From: an uncultured Muriicola sp.
Lineage (GTDB): Bacteria > Bacteroidota > Bacteroidia > Flavobacteriales > Flavobacteriaceae
Direction of reading: 5' to 3'
Length of the DNA: 40,960 nt
Assembly: GCF_947258935.1 (NCBI RefSeq)
Contig: NZ_CAMYKH010000025.1
Location: 1-40,960 of the forward strand
Each line of letters starts with the position of its first letter. The stretch's first letter is position 1. A model generated the notes under the pieces. It did not search any database and had not been told where the DNA came from. It worked only from the letters and a program-made list of their open reading frames with translations. Positions 31,946 through 40,831 of this stretch are shown in pieces. The position numbers were made by a program, and so were the translations under genes.

Positions 31946-34237
31946 ATGGAAAATATTTACTTTATAATGATCATTGCACTAGCTGCCCTGGCAGTTGCAG
32001 ATCTAGTGGTGGGAGTCAGTAATGATGCGGTAAACTTCCTCAATTCGGCCATTGGTTCAAAGGCCATCTCTTTTAGGACGATAATGATCGTAGCCAGTTT
32101 GGGAATCGCTTTTGGAGCGATTTTTTCCAGTGGTATGATGGAAGTGGCCCGGAAGGGAATTTTTAATCCGGGGGAGTTTTATTTCAATGAGATCATGTTC
32201 ATTTTTATGGCCGTTATGATCACTGATATATTGCTCTTAGACTTCTTTAATACCTTGGGGATGCCTACCTCAACGACCGTTTCAATTGTATTCGAGTTAT
32301 TGGGAGCAGCAGTTGCAATGTCTGTTATAAAGATTGGTGTTGATGGTGGCACCATGGGAGATATTATTAACTATATAAATACTTCCAAAGCCTTTGAGAT
32401 CATCATGGGAATACTCTTGTCTGTGGTAGTGGCCTTTTCTATTGGTGCTTTTGTTCAATGGGTATCACGTGTGCTGTTATCTTATGACTTTGAGCGTAAA
32501 GCAAAATGGGTAGGTGCCATATTTGGCGGTATCGCATTATCGGCTATCACCTACTTTATATTTATGAAGGGTATTAAAGGAACTCCTTACGCCGGTGAGT
32601 CCTATGACCTCATTGGAGGTGTAACGATCAGTAAATTCCTGGAAGCCCAGGTATACTCTATTATAGCGGTAAGTTTAGTTTTCTGGTCTATACTTTCATT
32701 TTTACTTACTTCTGTTTTTAAAGTGAATATTTATAAACTGATCATAGGTGTAGGCACCTTTGCCCTGGCCTTAGCATTTGCCGGGAATGATCTGGTAAAC
32801 TTTATTGGTGTTCCTATTGCCGCCTATCAGTCTTATGAAGCTTGGGTCGTCTCAGGCGTACCGGCTACAGAATTTAGTATGGGTGTGTTAGCGACTAAAG
32901 TGCCAACCCCAACCATTTTATTGTTTCTTTCCGGCATGGTGATGGTGGCTACCTTATGGTTTTCAAAAAAGGCACGCTATGTTGCGGATACAGAAATTAA
33001 TTTATCAAGACAATCTGATACTAAAGAGCGCTTTGAACCTAATTTTTTATCGCGAAATCTGGTGCGATTTACTATGATGGTATCTGAATACACTGCAACT
33101 GTGTTGCCCAACTCCTGGACGAATAAAGTCGATTCCCGATTTAAAAAACTGGCAATTACCTTACCGGAGGGCAAAGTTCACGAGTTACCTGCTTTCGATA
33201 TGGTACGGGCTGCTGTTAACCTAATGGTTGCCGGAATTTTAATTTCAATTGCTACCTCCTATAAACTGCCTTTGTCCACAACGTATGTAACTTTTATGGT
33301 AGCCATGGGTACTTCTTTAGCAGATAGGGCATGGGGTAGTGAAAGTGCTGTATACAGAGTTGCGGGAGTTCTTAATGTAATTGGTGGCTGGTTCTTAACT
33401 GCTATCATCGCCTTTGTTGCCTCTGGAATTATTCTAGCTATCATAAGCTTTGGCAAAGGAGCAGCTATAGCCATTTTATTGTTTGTCGCTATTTTGTTGC
33501 TGGCCCGTAACTATATTTCTTACAACAAGAAATCTAAGGCCATACTTGCAGAGGATAGGCTTGTAAAAACAGAAAGCCGCTCTATCCAAGGAGTAATTTC
33601 GGAAAGCTCTTCGAATATCTCTAATGCCATGAAACGCAGTAGCAAATTATACAGGAATAGTATAGAAGGATTGGCAAAACAAGATCTGGATAAGCTTAAA
33701 AAGAACAAAAGTAATGTTGTAAAATTATCTGACGAAATAGATGAACTCCGCGACCATTTGTTCTATTTCATTAAAAATCTGGATGATACCAGTTTAGAGG
33801 CCAGTAACTTCTATATAAGCATTCTTAGCTATCTAACAGATATAACCCAATCTCTGGAATATATCACAAAGATCAGCCACAAGCATGTTAACAACAATCA
33901 CAAGAAATTAAAATTCAATCAGGTTAAAGAATTAACAGAAATAAATGAGGAACTAGAGTCTCTATTTGGCAAAACCAAGCAGGCGTTCGATAATGGTTCC
34001 TATGAAGAGATTGGGGTAATTCTTACTCAGAAGGAGCGATTGTACAATTTGGTTTCCGAAAAGATTGAGAAACAAATTAAACGTACTCGTTCAGAAGAAT
34101 CGAGTCCTAAAAACACGGTCTTATATTTCTCTTTATTGTTGGAAACAAAGGATCTTATGGAAGCAACCATGAAACTTTTGGAACTTTATTATTCAAAACA
34201 TGATAAGTCTATTGAGCCTCCAACCATCGAAGAATAG
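31946..34237 (+). CDS. PiT-family inorganic phosphate transporter with PhoU-like C-terminal domain
   Basis: The 763-residue inner-membrane symporter carries both PiT signatures: GVSNDAVNFLNSAIGSKA (about 23-40) and GNDLVNFIGVPIAAY (about 280-294). About a dozen membrane segments run to residue 533. The final 230 residues are soluble and helical, with DEIDELRDHLFYFIKNLDD and long coiled helices, matching a PhoU-like domain. It is longer than E. coli PitA (499) because of this tail. PhoU domains gate phosphate transport or report phosphate status, so the tail may regulate the channel directly. It follows the porin by 73 nt without a promoter of its own that I can see. Confidence 0.93.
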   Translation: MENIYFIMIIALAALAVADLVVGVSNDAVNFLNSAIGSKAISFRTIMIVASLGIAFGAIFSSGMMEVARKGIFNPGEFYFNEIMFIFMAVMITDILLLDFFNTLGMPTSTTVSIVFELLGAAVAMSVIKIGVDGGTMGDIINYINTSKAFEIIMGILLSVVVAFSIGAFVQWVSRVLLSYDFERKAKWVGAIFGGIALSAITYFIFMKGIKGTPYAGESYDLIGGVTISKFLEAQVYSIIAVSLVFWSILSFLLTSVFKVNIYKLIIGVGTFALALAFAGNDLVNFIGVPIAAYQSYEAWVVSGVPATEFSMGVLATKVPTPTILLFLSGMVMVATLWFSKKARYVADTEINLSRQSDTKERFEPNFLSRNLVRFTMMVSEYTATVLPNSWTNKVDSRFKKLAITLPEGKVHELPAFDMVRAAVNLMVAGILISIATSYKLPLSTTYVTFMVAMGTSLADRAWGSESAVYRVAGVLNVIGGWFLTAIIAFVASGIILAIISFGKGAAIAILLFVAILLLARNYISYNKKSKAILAEDRLVKTESRSIQGVISESSSNISNAMKRSSKLYRNSIEGLAKQDLDKLKKNKSNVVKLSDEIDELRDHLFYFIKNLDDTSLEASNFYISILSYLTDITQSLEYITKISHKHVNNNHKKLKFNQVKELTEINEELESLFGKTKQAFDNGSYEEIGVILTQKERLYNLVSEKIEKQIKRTRSEESSPKNTVLYFSLLLETKDLMEATMKLLELYYSKHDKSIEPPTIEE

Positions 34238-34308
34238 GTCTCTTTTAGATTTTTATTTTCAAGAGTGTATATACATTTGAAATAATGGCGGGGTTTACTA
34301 TTAGATTA

Positions 34309-36084
34309 TTAAGCCACCGCTTCCATGGACAGATTTTGATCACCTTTAGGAATTAGTAACGTATCTCGTCTGCAATACAGCAATTCGGCTACCGTAATTA
34401 AGTTATTGAGAATGTTGCGCACATTATCATGGTCATTTACTAATGAAGAAGCCATGTCTGTTGTAATTAATTGTTCTCGGATCAAGCGATCTATCACTTC
34501 ATTGTCTGCCTTAAGTTTTTTGTTGGTTCTTTTTCTCAGATCCATCAGTATTTTTTGATATGTCTCTATGGTCTCATCCATGGGAAGATTATAGACTTCC
34601 CGAAGTACTTTAACAGTTAGCTTTCTATAGTTATCGTATTCATTTTTAATTTTTGTATTGGGAGAGGATGAATACATTGTAACGTTCCTGTTTAATTCCC
34701 TTAAGTCCTTGATGACTTCAACCATCTTTCTATTGGCCACTTTAATTTCCAGAACCCGGTTATTTTGAATTTCGGATAGCTTTAGGGTACTTTGTGCATT
34801 GGTAGCATATCGGATAATTTCACCATAAATGGTCTTTACCTTACTCAAATACAAGGCACGTACATCGGTTTTCATATCCACCATAGACTTTTTTACCACC
34901 TTTTTAGCCTTTAGGCTAGATTTAATGTCCTCTCTATGTATATTCAAGGCATGTGTTACAATTTCGAAAATAGCATTTTGAAATAGGTATTTAGATTCAC
35001 TTAGCAATGAAGCGATCACTGTTTCAGGGAATTGTGCTATTTTCTCATTCAAATATTTTGGCTCATCTATTTCTCTTTCCAGTTCTAATTTCTCCGGAAC
35101 TACCCATTCCACAATTTTGGCGATCGGAGTTATAAACCAAACTAAAAGAAAGGTATTCATCACATTGAATACCGTATGAAATAGAGAGATAGCCACCGGA
35201 ATGGCTGCCGCATTCAAATAAGGCGATTCGCTACCTAAGCGCTGGGTAAGCCAACTGATCAGGCTTAAAAAAGGATAGAACAAAATCAGCATCCACACTA
35301 CCCCTATAATATTAAATATTAAGTGAGCCCTGGCTGTCCTCTTTGCCTGGAAATTGGCAACAATAGCCGCTAAATTAGCTGTAATGGTGGTTCCTATGTT
35401 TTCTCCCAACACCATGGCTGCAGCCAGCTCAAACGGGATCCATCCTTCTGCTGTCATGATAAGAGTTAAGGCCATGGTAGCACTGGAGGATTGTATGACT
35501 ACTGTAAGTATTGTGCCAATAAATAAAAACAACAGTATAGACCCATACCCCATGTCTGCATACCTGTTCAGAAACTGAAGGATCTCAGGATTCTCATTGA
35601 TGTTAGGCATGGCTTCCTTTAAAAATTGTAACCCAATAAAGAGGATGGCAAATCCTATGATAAACCCACCCCAGTTTTTTAAATTTTCTTTCTTTGAGAA
35701 CATAAACAGGAACCCAAACCCTACTAAAGGCAGCGCAATGGCACTCATACTCACCTTAAATCCAAGGATCGTTATTAACCAGGCCGTAATGGTTGTACCT
35801 ATATTGGCACCCATAATAACGCTTATAGATTCTGTGAGGGTTAATAAGGAAGCATTAGAGAAGCTCACTACCATGAGTGTAGTTGCAGAGGAGGATTGAA
35901 TTACGGAGGTAATTAAAAAGCCTGTGGAAATGCCTAGAAACCGATTGGAGGTCATGGTGGCCAGAATACCCCGCATTTTATTCCCGGCTAAAAGTAAAAG
36001 GGCATCACTCATCACTTTCATACCAAAGAGAAAGAGGCCAAGGGCCCCTAATAATTGTAATATATCTCCAAATCCGAACTCCAT
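34309..36084 (-). CDS. Na+/phosphate cotransporter (NaPi-II/NptA type) with PhoU-like domain
   Basis: The 591-residue protein has the duplicated NaPi-II core with two QSSS motifs: TSVIQSSSATTLMVVSF (about 58-74) and TVVIQSSSATMALTL (about 195-209). Each repeat is followed by a GxNIGTT segment (GANIGTTIT and GENIGTTITANL). The C-terminal 230 residues form a helical PhoU-like domain. It is convergent with the PiT gene, so two unrelated phosphate transporters, both ending in PhoU-like domains, lie tail to tail. No Pho-box-like repeat precedes it, but a TCGACT-CT-AGTCGA palindrome lies 25 nt upstream of the ATG. No terminator hairpin is evident in the 71-bp gap to PiT. Confidence 0.92.
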   Translation of the reverse strand: MEFGFGDILQLLGALGLFLFGMKVMSDALLLLAGNKMRGILATMTSNRFLGISTGFLITSVIQSSSATTLMVVSFSNASLLTLTESISVIMGANIGTTITAWLITILGFKVSMSAIALPLVGFGFLFMFSKKENLKNWGGFIIGFAILFIGLQFLKEAMPNINENPEILQFLNRYADMGYGSILLFLFIGTILTVVIQSSSATMALTLIMTAEGWIPFELAAAMVLGENIGTTITANLAAIVANFQAKRTARAHLIFNIIGVVWMLILFYPFLSLISWLTQRLGSESPYLNAAAIPVAISLFHTVFNVMNTFLLVWFITPIAKIVEWVVPEKLELEREIDEPKYLNEKIAQFPETVIASLLSESKYLFQNAIFEIVTHALNIHREDIKSSLKAKKVVKKSMVDMKTDVRALYLSKVKTIYGEIIRYATNAQSTLKLSEIQNNRVLEIKVANRKMVEVIKDLRELNRNVTMYSSSPNTKIKNEYDNYRKLTVKVLREVYNLPMDETIETYQKILMDLRKRTNKKLKADNEVIDRLIREQLITTDMASSLVNDHDNVRNILNNLITVAELLYCRRDTLLIPKGDQNLSMEAVA

Positions 36085-36108
36085 AGGGTAGCTTTGTTAA
36101 AAGTAGTT

Positions 36109-36122
36109 GTCGACTCTAGTCG
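36109..36122. repeat. Palindrome TCGACT-CT-AGTCGA upstream of the Na/Pi transporter
   Basis: A perfect 6-2-6 inverted repeat lies 25-38 nt before the transporter ATG. It shares TTGTCGACT (36106-36114) with the left end of the invertible-segment candidate (30535-30543), so the same protein might act at both sites (weak inference). Confidence 0.4.
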
Positions 36123-36183
36123 ATCAATTTAAAATAAATATTCGAAATTGCACTACAACTAATGATGATAAAATTTTATACCC

Positions 36184-36906
36184 ATGGCTAAATACTGCTT
36201 ACTTGTTCTGGTTTCAATTTATTCCTTTGTAGGTATCTCTCAGGAAATAACTCCAAATACGCTCCTGGCAAAATCTATCGAATATCATGATCCCAATACT
36301 GCCTGGGAATCGTTCCGAGGCACCTTGTATATTACTATGGAAACTCCAAATAACAGCAACCGAACTAGTGAAGTTACGCTAGATTTCCCTTCTGATTATT
36401 TTAAGTTGGTTGCAAAGACAGACACTATCACCACTACAGAGATATTTAATAAAGGAACGTGTAGCTTTACCGTGAACGGCAGAACGATCATGCCAAAAGA
36501 AGATTCCAAATCCAACGCTAATAATTGCGGCCCAATACTAATAATGAAAAATTATTACACCTATCTCTACGGACTTCCCATGAAATTAAGAGATAATGGT
36601 ACCATCCTGGCTCCTGCTGTTCATAGAAAAACTTTTCAAGGAAAGGAATATCTGATTCTTAAGGTTACCTATGAGGAAAAGGTTGGGAAGGATACATGGT
36701 ATTTCTATTTCGATCCTCCTACCTATGCCATGGAGATCTATCAGTTCTTCCATGACGAATCGCAAAATGATGGAGAGTATATTTTATTAGATGGGATAGA
36801 AGAGGTAAGAGGGATGAAGATCCCAAAAAAAAGGAGCTGGTATACTAATAAGGAAAACCAATTGTTGGGCACAGATTTGCTTACCGCCTACAGGGACTTA
36901 GACTAG
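36184..36906 (+). CDS. Secreted protein, DUF6503-like
   Basis: The 240-residue protein has a signal peptide ending near VGISQ and a beta-rich body. Features are LLAKSIEYHDPNTAWESFRG near the N-terminus, GKEYLILKVTYEEKVGKDTWYFYFDPPTYAMEIYQFF in the middle, and EYILLDGIEEVRGMKIPKKRSWY toward the end. I associate this pattern with DUF6503, which is related in fold to LolA-type lipid-binding proteins. The function is not known. It starts 99 nt from the divergent Na/Pi transporter and has no recognisable -7 box. Confidence 0.65.
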   Translation: MAKYCLLVLVSIYSFVGISQEITPNTLLAKSIEYHDPNTAWESFRGTLYITMETPNNSNRTSEVTLDFPSDYFKLVAKTDTITTTEIFNKGTCSFTVNGRTIMPKEDSKSNANNCGPILIMKNYYTYLYGLPMKLRDNGTILAPAVHRKTFQGKEYLILKVTYEEKVGKDTWYFYFDPPTYAMEIYQFFHDESQNDGEYILLDGIEEVRGMKIPKKRSWYTNKENQLLGTDLLTAYRDLD

Positions 36907-37031
36907 ATTTTTTATTTACCTACCTAATATATAGGTCAACTGATTAATATCATTGCATTCTTTCTTATTACCGCTTAAATTTACAGTCCTTGAGTACTAG
37001 ATAGGTCATTATTAACTCTAATTCAAATGCC

Positions 37032-37538
37032 ATGAAAAAAGTAATCCTTGGTTTATTAGCTCTTGGATTAACCATCCCAGTCTTTACCCAGGATGTAAAG
37101 GTTGAAGAGCTTTCTGAAGTGGTCATTAGACCTATGAACTTCAAATATTTGAATGCGACCAATTCTAAGACTGCTGCTATTCCGGTTAAAATGTTGGAAC
37201 GTGCGGTTGCGTCTTATGATGTAACGGAAGCTGATTTCTATCAGGATGATTTTGAATTTTACACAGTTTCCTTCTTTATTCCTGATGGAAAAATTGTTGC
37301 CGAATATGACAATGACGGCAAGATTATTAGGACCATCGAAAAATTTAAAAACATAACATTACCTAATGATGTTAAAACTGCCGTATTAAAAAGGTTCCCC
37401 AATTGGACCGTAACTAAAGATGTTTATCGCGTTACTTACACCGAAGATAACGGCGCGACAAAGGTCTATAAACTTATGCTTAAAAATGGTGATAAAAAAA
37501 TGAGGGTTAAAGTAGATGATATAGGTACATTCCTGTAA
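37032..37538 (+). CDS. Small secreted protein, PepSY-like
   Basis: The 168-residue protein has a signal peptide ending near PVFTQ. Two half-repeats resemble PepSY/BLIP-like folds: YTVSFFIPDGKIVAEYDNDGKIIRTIEKFKNITLP, then VKTAVLKRFPNWTVTKDVYRVTYTEDNGATKVYKLMLKNG. The family is often inhibitory or chaperone-like, but I assign no function. It is monocistronic, ending at a terminator about 50 nt downstream. A 125-bp gap without a clear promoter precedes it. Confidence 0.65.
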   Translation: MKKVILGLLALGLTIPVFTQDVKVEELSEVVIRPMNFKYLNATNSKTAAIPVKMLERAVASYDVTEADFYQDDFEFYTVSFFIPDGKIVAEYDNDGKIIRTIEKFKNITLPNDVKTAVLKRFPNWTVTKDVYRVTYTEDNGATKVYKLMLKNGDKKMRVKVDDIGTFL

Positions 37539-37590
37539 TTCGTGCTTGATACCCCGGCTTAATTTAGTATAAATGAAAACAAGGAATAAC

Positions 37591-37624
37591 GGGTTCTGTC
37601 AAAAAAGGCAGGACCCTTTTTTTT
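37591..37624 (+). terminator. Intrinsic terminator
   Basis: An 8-bp stem, GGGTTCTG (37591-37598) and CAGGACCC (37609-37616), with one T-G wobble and a 10-nt A-rich loop, is followed by T8. It ends the PepSY-like gene. Confidence 0.8.
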
Positions 37625-37644
37625 GAATGGAACACCCAAATAAC

Positions 37645-38229
37645 TTAGCGGTAAAAATTCATTTCATCCATATATTTCCAGACCGCCTCCGGCAGCATTG
37701 GCCTAACATTCTTGCCTGCTCTATGGCTTTTTCTAATAAAGGTAGAAGAGATCTCCATGATAGGTGCATCTACTTTATGAACTTTAGGCTGCTCCTTAAA
37801 TTGCTCCGGAATTATTCCTGCAGATATCCTGGGGTAGACGTATAAATGATGGTTTGCTAGGATTTCTTGGTAGTTCTTCCACTTGTGAAAACTCTTAAGA
37901 TTGTCTTCACCCAGCAAAAGGGAAAATGAGAAGTCCTTTCCGTATTTCTCTTTTAAATGTACGAGTGTATGAATGGTATAATTAGGTTGTGGCAAATCAA
38001 ATTCTATAGTGCTTGCCTTTAATTTTGGATATTCCTGTACAGCCTCAAAAACCATTTGATACCTATGATGATTATCTAATAAGGATTGCTTGACCTTAAA
38101 GGGACTCTGGGGGGTAATAACGAACCAAACCTCATCCAGAGATGAGTATTCCACCATATGATTGGCTATCACTAAATGACCAATGTGTATTGGGTTAAAG
38201 GTGCCGAAAAAAAGTCCAACCTGCTTCAT
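37645..38229 (-). CDS. nadD: Nicotinate-nucleotide adenylyltransferase
   Basis: The 194-residue nucleotidyltransferase joins nicotinate mononucleotide with ATP to deaminoNAD in NAD synthesis. The N-terminal GTFNPIHIGH (9-18) is the nucleotidyl-transfer motif with the catalytic HxGH, and ISSTFIRK (about 160-167) is the second conserved motif. The length is normal for NadD. It follows gmk by 51 nt on the minus strand, in the order yicC-gmk-nadD. It also has its own exact -7 box just upstream. Confidence 0.94.
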   Translation of the reverse strand: MKQVGLFFGTFNPIHIGHLVIANHMVEYSSLDEVWFVITPQSPFKVKQSLLDNHHRYQMVFEAVQEYPKLKASTIEFDLPQPNYTIHTLVHLKEKYGKDFSFSLLLGEDNLKSFHKWKNYQEILANHHLYVYPRISAGIIPEQFKEQPKVHKVDAPIMEISSTFIRKSHRAGKNVRPMLPEAVWKYMDEMNFYR

Positions 38230-38237
38230 AAGCTCCG

Positions 38238-38245
38238 CAAAGATA
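38238..38245 (-). promoter_or_regulatory. -7 promoter element of nadD
   Basis: On the minus strand TATCTTTG matches TAnnTTTG and ends 8 nt before the nadD ATG. It suggests an internal, near-leaderless promoter in addition to readthrough from gmk. Confidence 0.5.
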
Positions 38246-38280
38246 GGGATGAATATTGAAATGCAGGCTGACTAATAGCC

Positions 38281-38889
38281 CTAGCTTTTTGGTTCATTCT
38301 TTTTGAAGGAAGGCACTACCCCAATATAATCGGCTACCATTTGATGGGCCTCATGCAAGGCTTTCTCCAGGTCGTAATTTTTTATCACCTTATCAAATTG
38401 AGGAGCTGTGGCCAACTCCACAGAGGCCTTGGCTATCCGCATATTGATCTTTTCATCAGACTCAGTGCTGCGCTTTTTTAGCCTGATTTTAAGCTCATCT
38501 ATACTGGGGGGTTTTACAAAAACCGCCAGGGTCTCTTTAGGAAATTTCTTCTTTATCCGCAATCCGCCGGCTACATCAATATCAAAGATCACATTCTTCC
38601 CTTCGGCCCATAGGCGTTCCACTTCACTCTTTAGTGTTCCGTAAAAATTATCTCTGTATACCTCTTCCCACTCAAGAAAATCATCGTTCTTAATGTGTTG
38701 CTTAAATTCGGAAAGTTTCATAAAGTAATAGTGCTCCCCTTGTTTCTCCTTCCCCCTCCTGCTTCTGGATGTAGCAGAGACTGAAAATGCCAGATTGAGC
38801 TCAGGCTGCTCTAGCAGATACCGTACAATGGTGGTTTTCCCACTACCCGAAGGTGCTGAGAAAATAATAAGTTTCCCTCCTGTACTCAT
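38281..38889 (-). CDS. gmk: Guanylate kinase
   Basis: The 202-residue kinase phosphorylates GMP to GDP with ATP. The P-loop APSGSGKT (12-19) is followed by the GMP-binding stretch SATSRSRRGKEKQGEHYYF, then FLEWEEVYRDNFYGT, and the LID region KKRSTESDEKINMRIAKA. All are standard for Gmk and the length is typical. Its ATG overlaps the stop of yicC by 4 nt (38886-38889), so translation is coupled. Confidence 0.96.
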   Translation of the reverse strand: MSTGGKLIIFSAPSGSGKTTIVRYLLEQPELNLAFSVSATSRSRRGKEKQGEHYYFMKLSEFKQHIKNDDFLEWEEVYRDNFYGTLKSEVERLWAEGKNVIFDIDVAGGLRIKKKFPKETLAVFVKPPSIDELKIRLKKRSTESDEKINMRIAKASVELATAPQFDKVIKNYDLEKALHEAHQMVADYIGVVPSFKKNEPKS

Positions 38890-39743
38890 AAGACATTCAG
38901 CATTTGTTCCTTTATCTTTTCTAACTCATCCTTCATCTGAACCACTAATTGTTGCATGGGTGCATAATTGGCCTTAGAACCAATAGTGTTGATCTCCCTG
39001 CCTATTTCCTGACTAATAAACGCCAGTTTCTTACCATTGGAGTCGGCAGAGCTCATGGTCTCCTTAAAATAATTAAGGTGGTTCTCCAAACGAACCTTTT
39101 CTTCGGTGATATCGAATTTCTCCAGGTAATAAATTAGCTCTTGTTCAAAACGATTGGCGTCTACCTCCACCTTCAGATCGGCCACGGCTTTATCGAGTCT
39201 TTCGCGAATGGCCCCCAGACGTTCCGGGTCCATGGCCATCACTTTCTGCAGTAAAGATTTCAAAGAATCTAAACGAGCGGCAAAGTCGTTTTCCAGGATC
39301 CTGCCTTCTTCAGACCTAAAGTTCTGGATCTCTTTTAAGGCTTCATTCAAGGCTTCCAGGATGCCCTTGTACTCTTCTTTATCAATATCATCCCTGTCTG
39401 TTTTCAGGGTATCGGGTAATCTAAGGGCCATTTCCATAAGTCGAAGATCATCTCCGTCCGCAATAGCTCTTAATTGTTTGATGTATTGCTTAACTACCGC
39501 CTGATTGACCTCTGACGAAGTTTCATCTCCGGTAATTTCAACATATAAGCCAAAGTCTATCTTTCCACGTAGCAAAGCACTTGCGATGATCTTCCGCAAT
39601 TCCAATTCTTTTTCCCTGTATGCCGGAGGCATCCTTGCATTAAGGTCGAGTGATTTGCTGTTAAGCGATTTAAGCTCAACGGTGATCTTCTTTGTTGGAA
39701 GCTGTACAACATGCTTCCCAAATCCTGTCATGGATTGGATCAT
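38886..39743 (-). CDS. yicC: YicC/YloC-family endoribonuclease
   Basis: The 285-residue protein starts with the family hallmark MIQSMTGFGK. VELKSLNSKSLDLNARMP follows, and the C-terminal DUF1732-like region has EKFDITEEKVRLENHLNYF and KKLAFISQEIGREINTIGSKAN. YicC proteins are RNases involved in RNA turnover. Linkage to gmk is common in bacteria and matches the 4-nt overlap here. A -7 box lies 19 nt upstream of the ATG. Confidence 0.94.
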   Translation of the reverse strand: MIQSMTGFGKHVVQLPTKKITVELKSLNSKSLDLNARMPPAYREKELELRKIIASALLRGKIDFGLYVEITGDETSSEVNQAVVKQYIKQLRAIADGDDLRLMEMALRLPDTLKTDRDDIDKEEYKGILEALNEALKEIQNFRSEEGRILENDFAARLDSLKSLLQKVMAMDPERLGAIRERLDKAVADLKVEVDANRFEQELIYYLEKFDITEEKVRLENHLNYFKETMSSADSNGKKLAFISQEIGREINTIGSKANYAPMQQLVVQMKDELEKIKEQMLNVL

Positions 39744-39762
39744 AATTTGTGTTTATTTTGGC

Positions 39763-39770
39763 CAAAGGTA
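39763..39770 (-). promoter_or_regulatory. -7 promoter element of the yicC-gmk-nadD operon
   Basis: On the minus strand TACCTTTG matches TAnnTTTG exactly and ends 19 nt before the yicC ATG. No -33 TTTG was seen at the usual spacing. Confidence 0.5.
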
Positions 39771-39822
39771 CTTAATTTCTCTTGCCTGAATCTCTGTATT
39801 TCCCCTTAGGTTTATGTTATTG

Positions 39823-40056
39823 TCATACCCAGATATTTCGAAAACTTACACTGGTATTATCTCCAAAGGGAGCTGCCGTAGGAGGTGCCCGTTCGTATAT
39901 TTCGGCCTCCTCAGGTACAGTTGGCTCTATTCCTGAATTTTCTTCATAATCAATTACTCCGATTATGGTTTCCTGATCTTTAGTACTACTTCATTCTCCA
40001 TGCTGTTTAAAGGAGTACAAAAGTACTGTCAGCACTGTGAAGATAATACCTCTCAT
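39823..40056 (-). pseudogene. Short ORF interrupted by one in-frame TGA
   Basis: The ATG at 40056 follows directly on the stop of the DUF1080 gene. It reads MRGIIFTVLTVLLYSFKQHGE, then TGA at 39993-39991. It continues in the same frame for 54 codons (SSTKDQETIIGVIDYEENSG ... FGDNTSVSFRNIWV) before a second TGA. The N-terminus looks like a signal or membrane anchor, and the downstream part has plausible protein composition. It may be a gene broken by one nonsense change, a sequencing error, or a chance ORF. I do not recognise a family. The rest of the gap (39744-39822) holds only the yicC promoter. Confidence 0.4.
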
Positions 40057-40821
40057 CTACAGTTCTTTTATCTTGATATTTCGATATCCTATGCTAATGT
40101 TCTCACCATGATCCTGCAGTGCGATCTTCCCGGTTTGGTATTTTCCAAAAGCTTCCCAATCCGCAAATTTTGAACTAGCCACCATGGTATCCCAACCTTC
40201 CCCGGTGACCGGAAACTCAACGATCTTTGTGCCATTAAGCACCACAATCCCCTCATTGGTCTTATGGTTTATGGTGATCTCATAGACATTCCATTCCCCA
40301 ATTGGTTTTACGACATCCGCGGAAGGGGCTACCATATCATACAGGGCACCCGCCTGGTGCGTGGTCCCATTTTTGGCATCCGGATGGTTGATATTATCCA
40401 ACACCTGTATCTCAGGACCCGTGTAATAAGGTTCATCGTATTTAGGATCTTCAACAACTCCCCACATAATACCGCTGTTTGCTCCTTCTGTAACCATCCA
40501 TTCTAAGTATAAAACAAAATCTGTATACTCCTTATCTGTTACCATATTGAACCTGTTACCGTCGGTCCTGGCCTCTTTGGGCCTAAGTATCATGGCGCCA
40601 TCTTCCAATTCCCATGCGTCTGGCACTTCCTTCCCGGGATAAACATGCCAGCCATCGAAAGAAGTTCCATCGAACAGCACTATCCAATCGTTCTCATTCA
40701 TATCACTTGTATTTTCCATAGACATTTCTTCTGTGGCCAGCACTTCTTCCTTATTCTCTTTTTCCTTACAATTTACCAGCACAATGCAGGCCAATGCAAT
40801 CAATACATAATATTTTTTCAT
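40057..40821 (-). CDS. DUF1080 (3-keto-disaccharide hydrolase-type) lipoprotein
   Basis: The 254-residue lipoprotein has a signal ending VNC. A DUF1080 concanavalin-like domain follows, with the typical WIVLFDGTSFDGWHVYP, NSGIMWGVVEDPKYDEPYYTGPEIQVLD and GEWNVYEITINHKTNEGIVVLNGTKIVEF. Some family members cleave 3-keto-glycosides; many are uncharacterised, and I see nothing that fixes the substrate. It lies 10 nt after an upstream minus-strand gene, so it is probably in an operon that continues beyond the window. Confidence 0.85.
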   Translation of the reverse strand: MKKYYVLIALACIVLVNCKEKENKEEVLATEEMSMENTSDMNENDWIVLFDGTSFDGWHVYPGKEVPDAWELEDGAMILRPKEARTDGNRFNMVTDKEYTDFVLYLEWMVTEGANSGIMWGVVEDPKYDEPYYTGPEIQVLDNINHPDAKNGTTHQAGALYDMVAPSADVVKPIGEWNVYEITINHKTNEGIVVLNGTKIVEFPVTGEGWDTMVASSKFADWEAFGKYQTGKIALQDHGENISIGYRNIKIKEL

Positions 40822-40831
40822 AGTATAAGTG

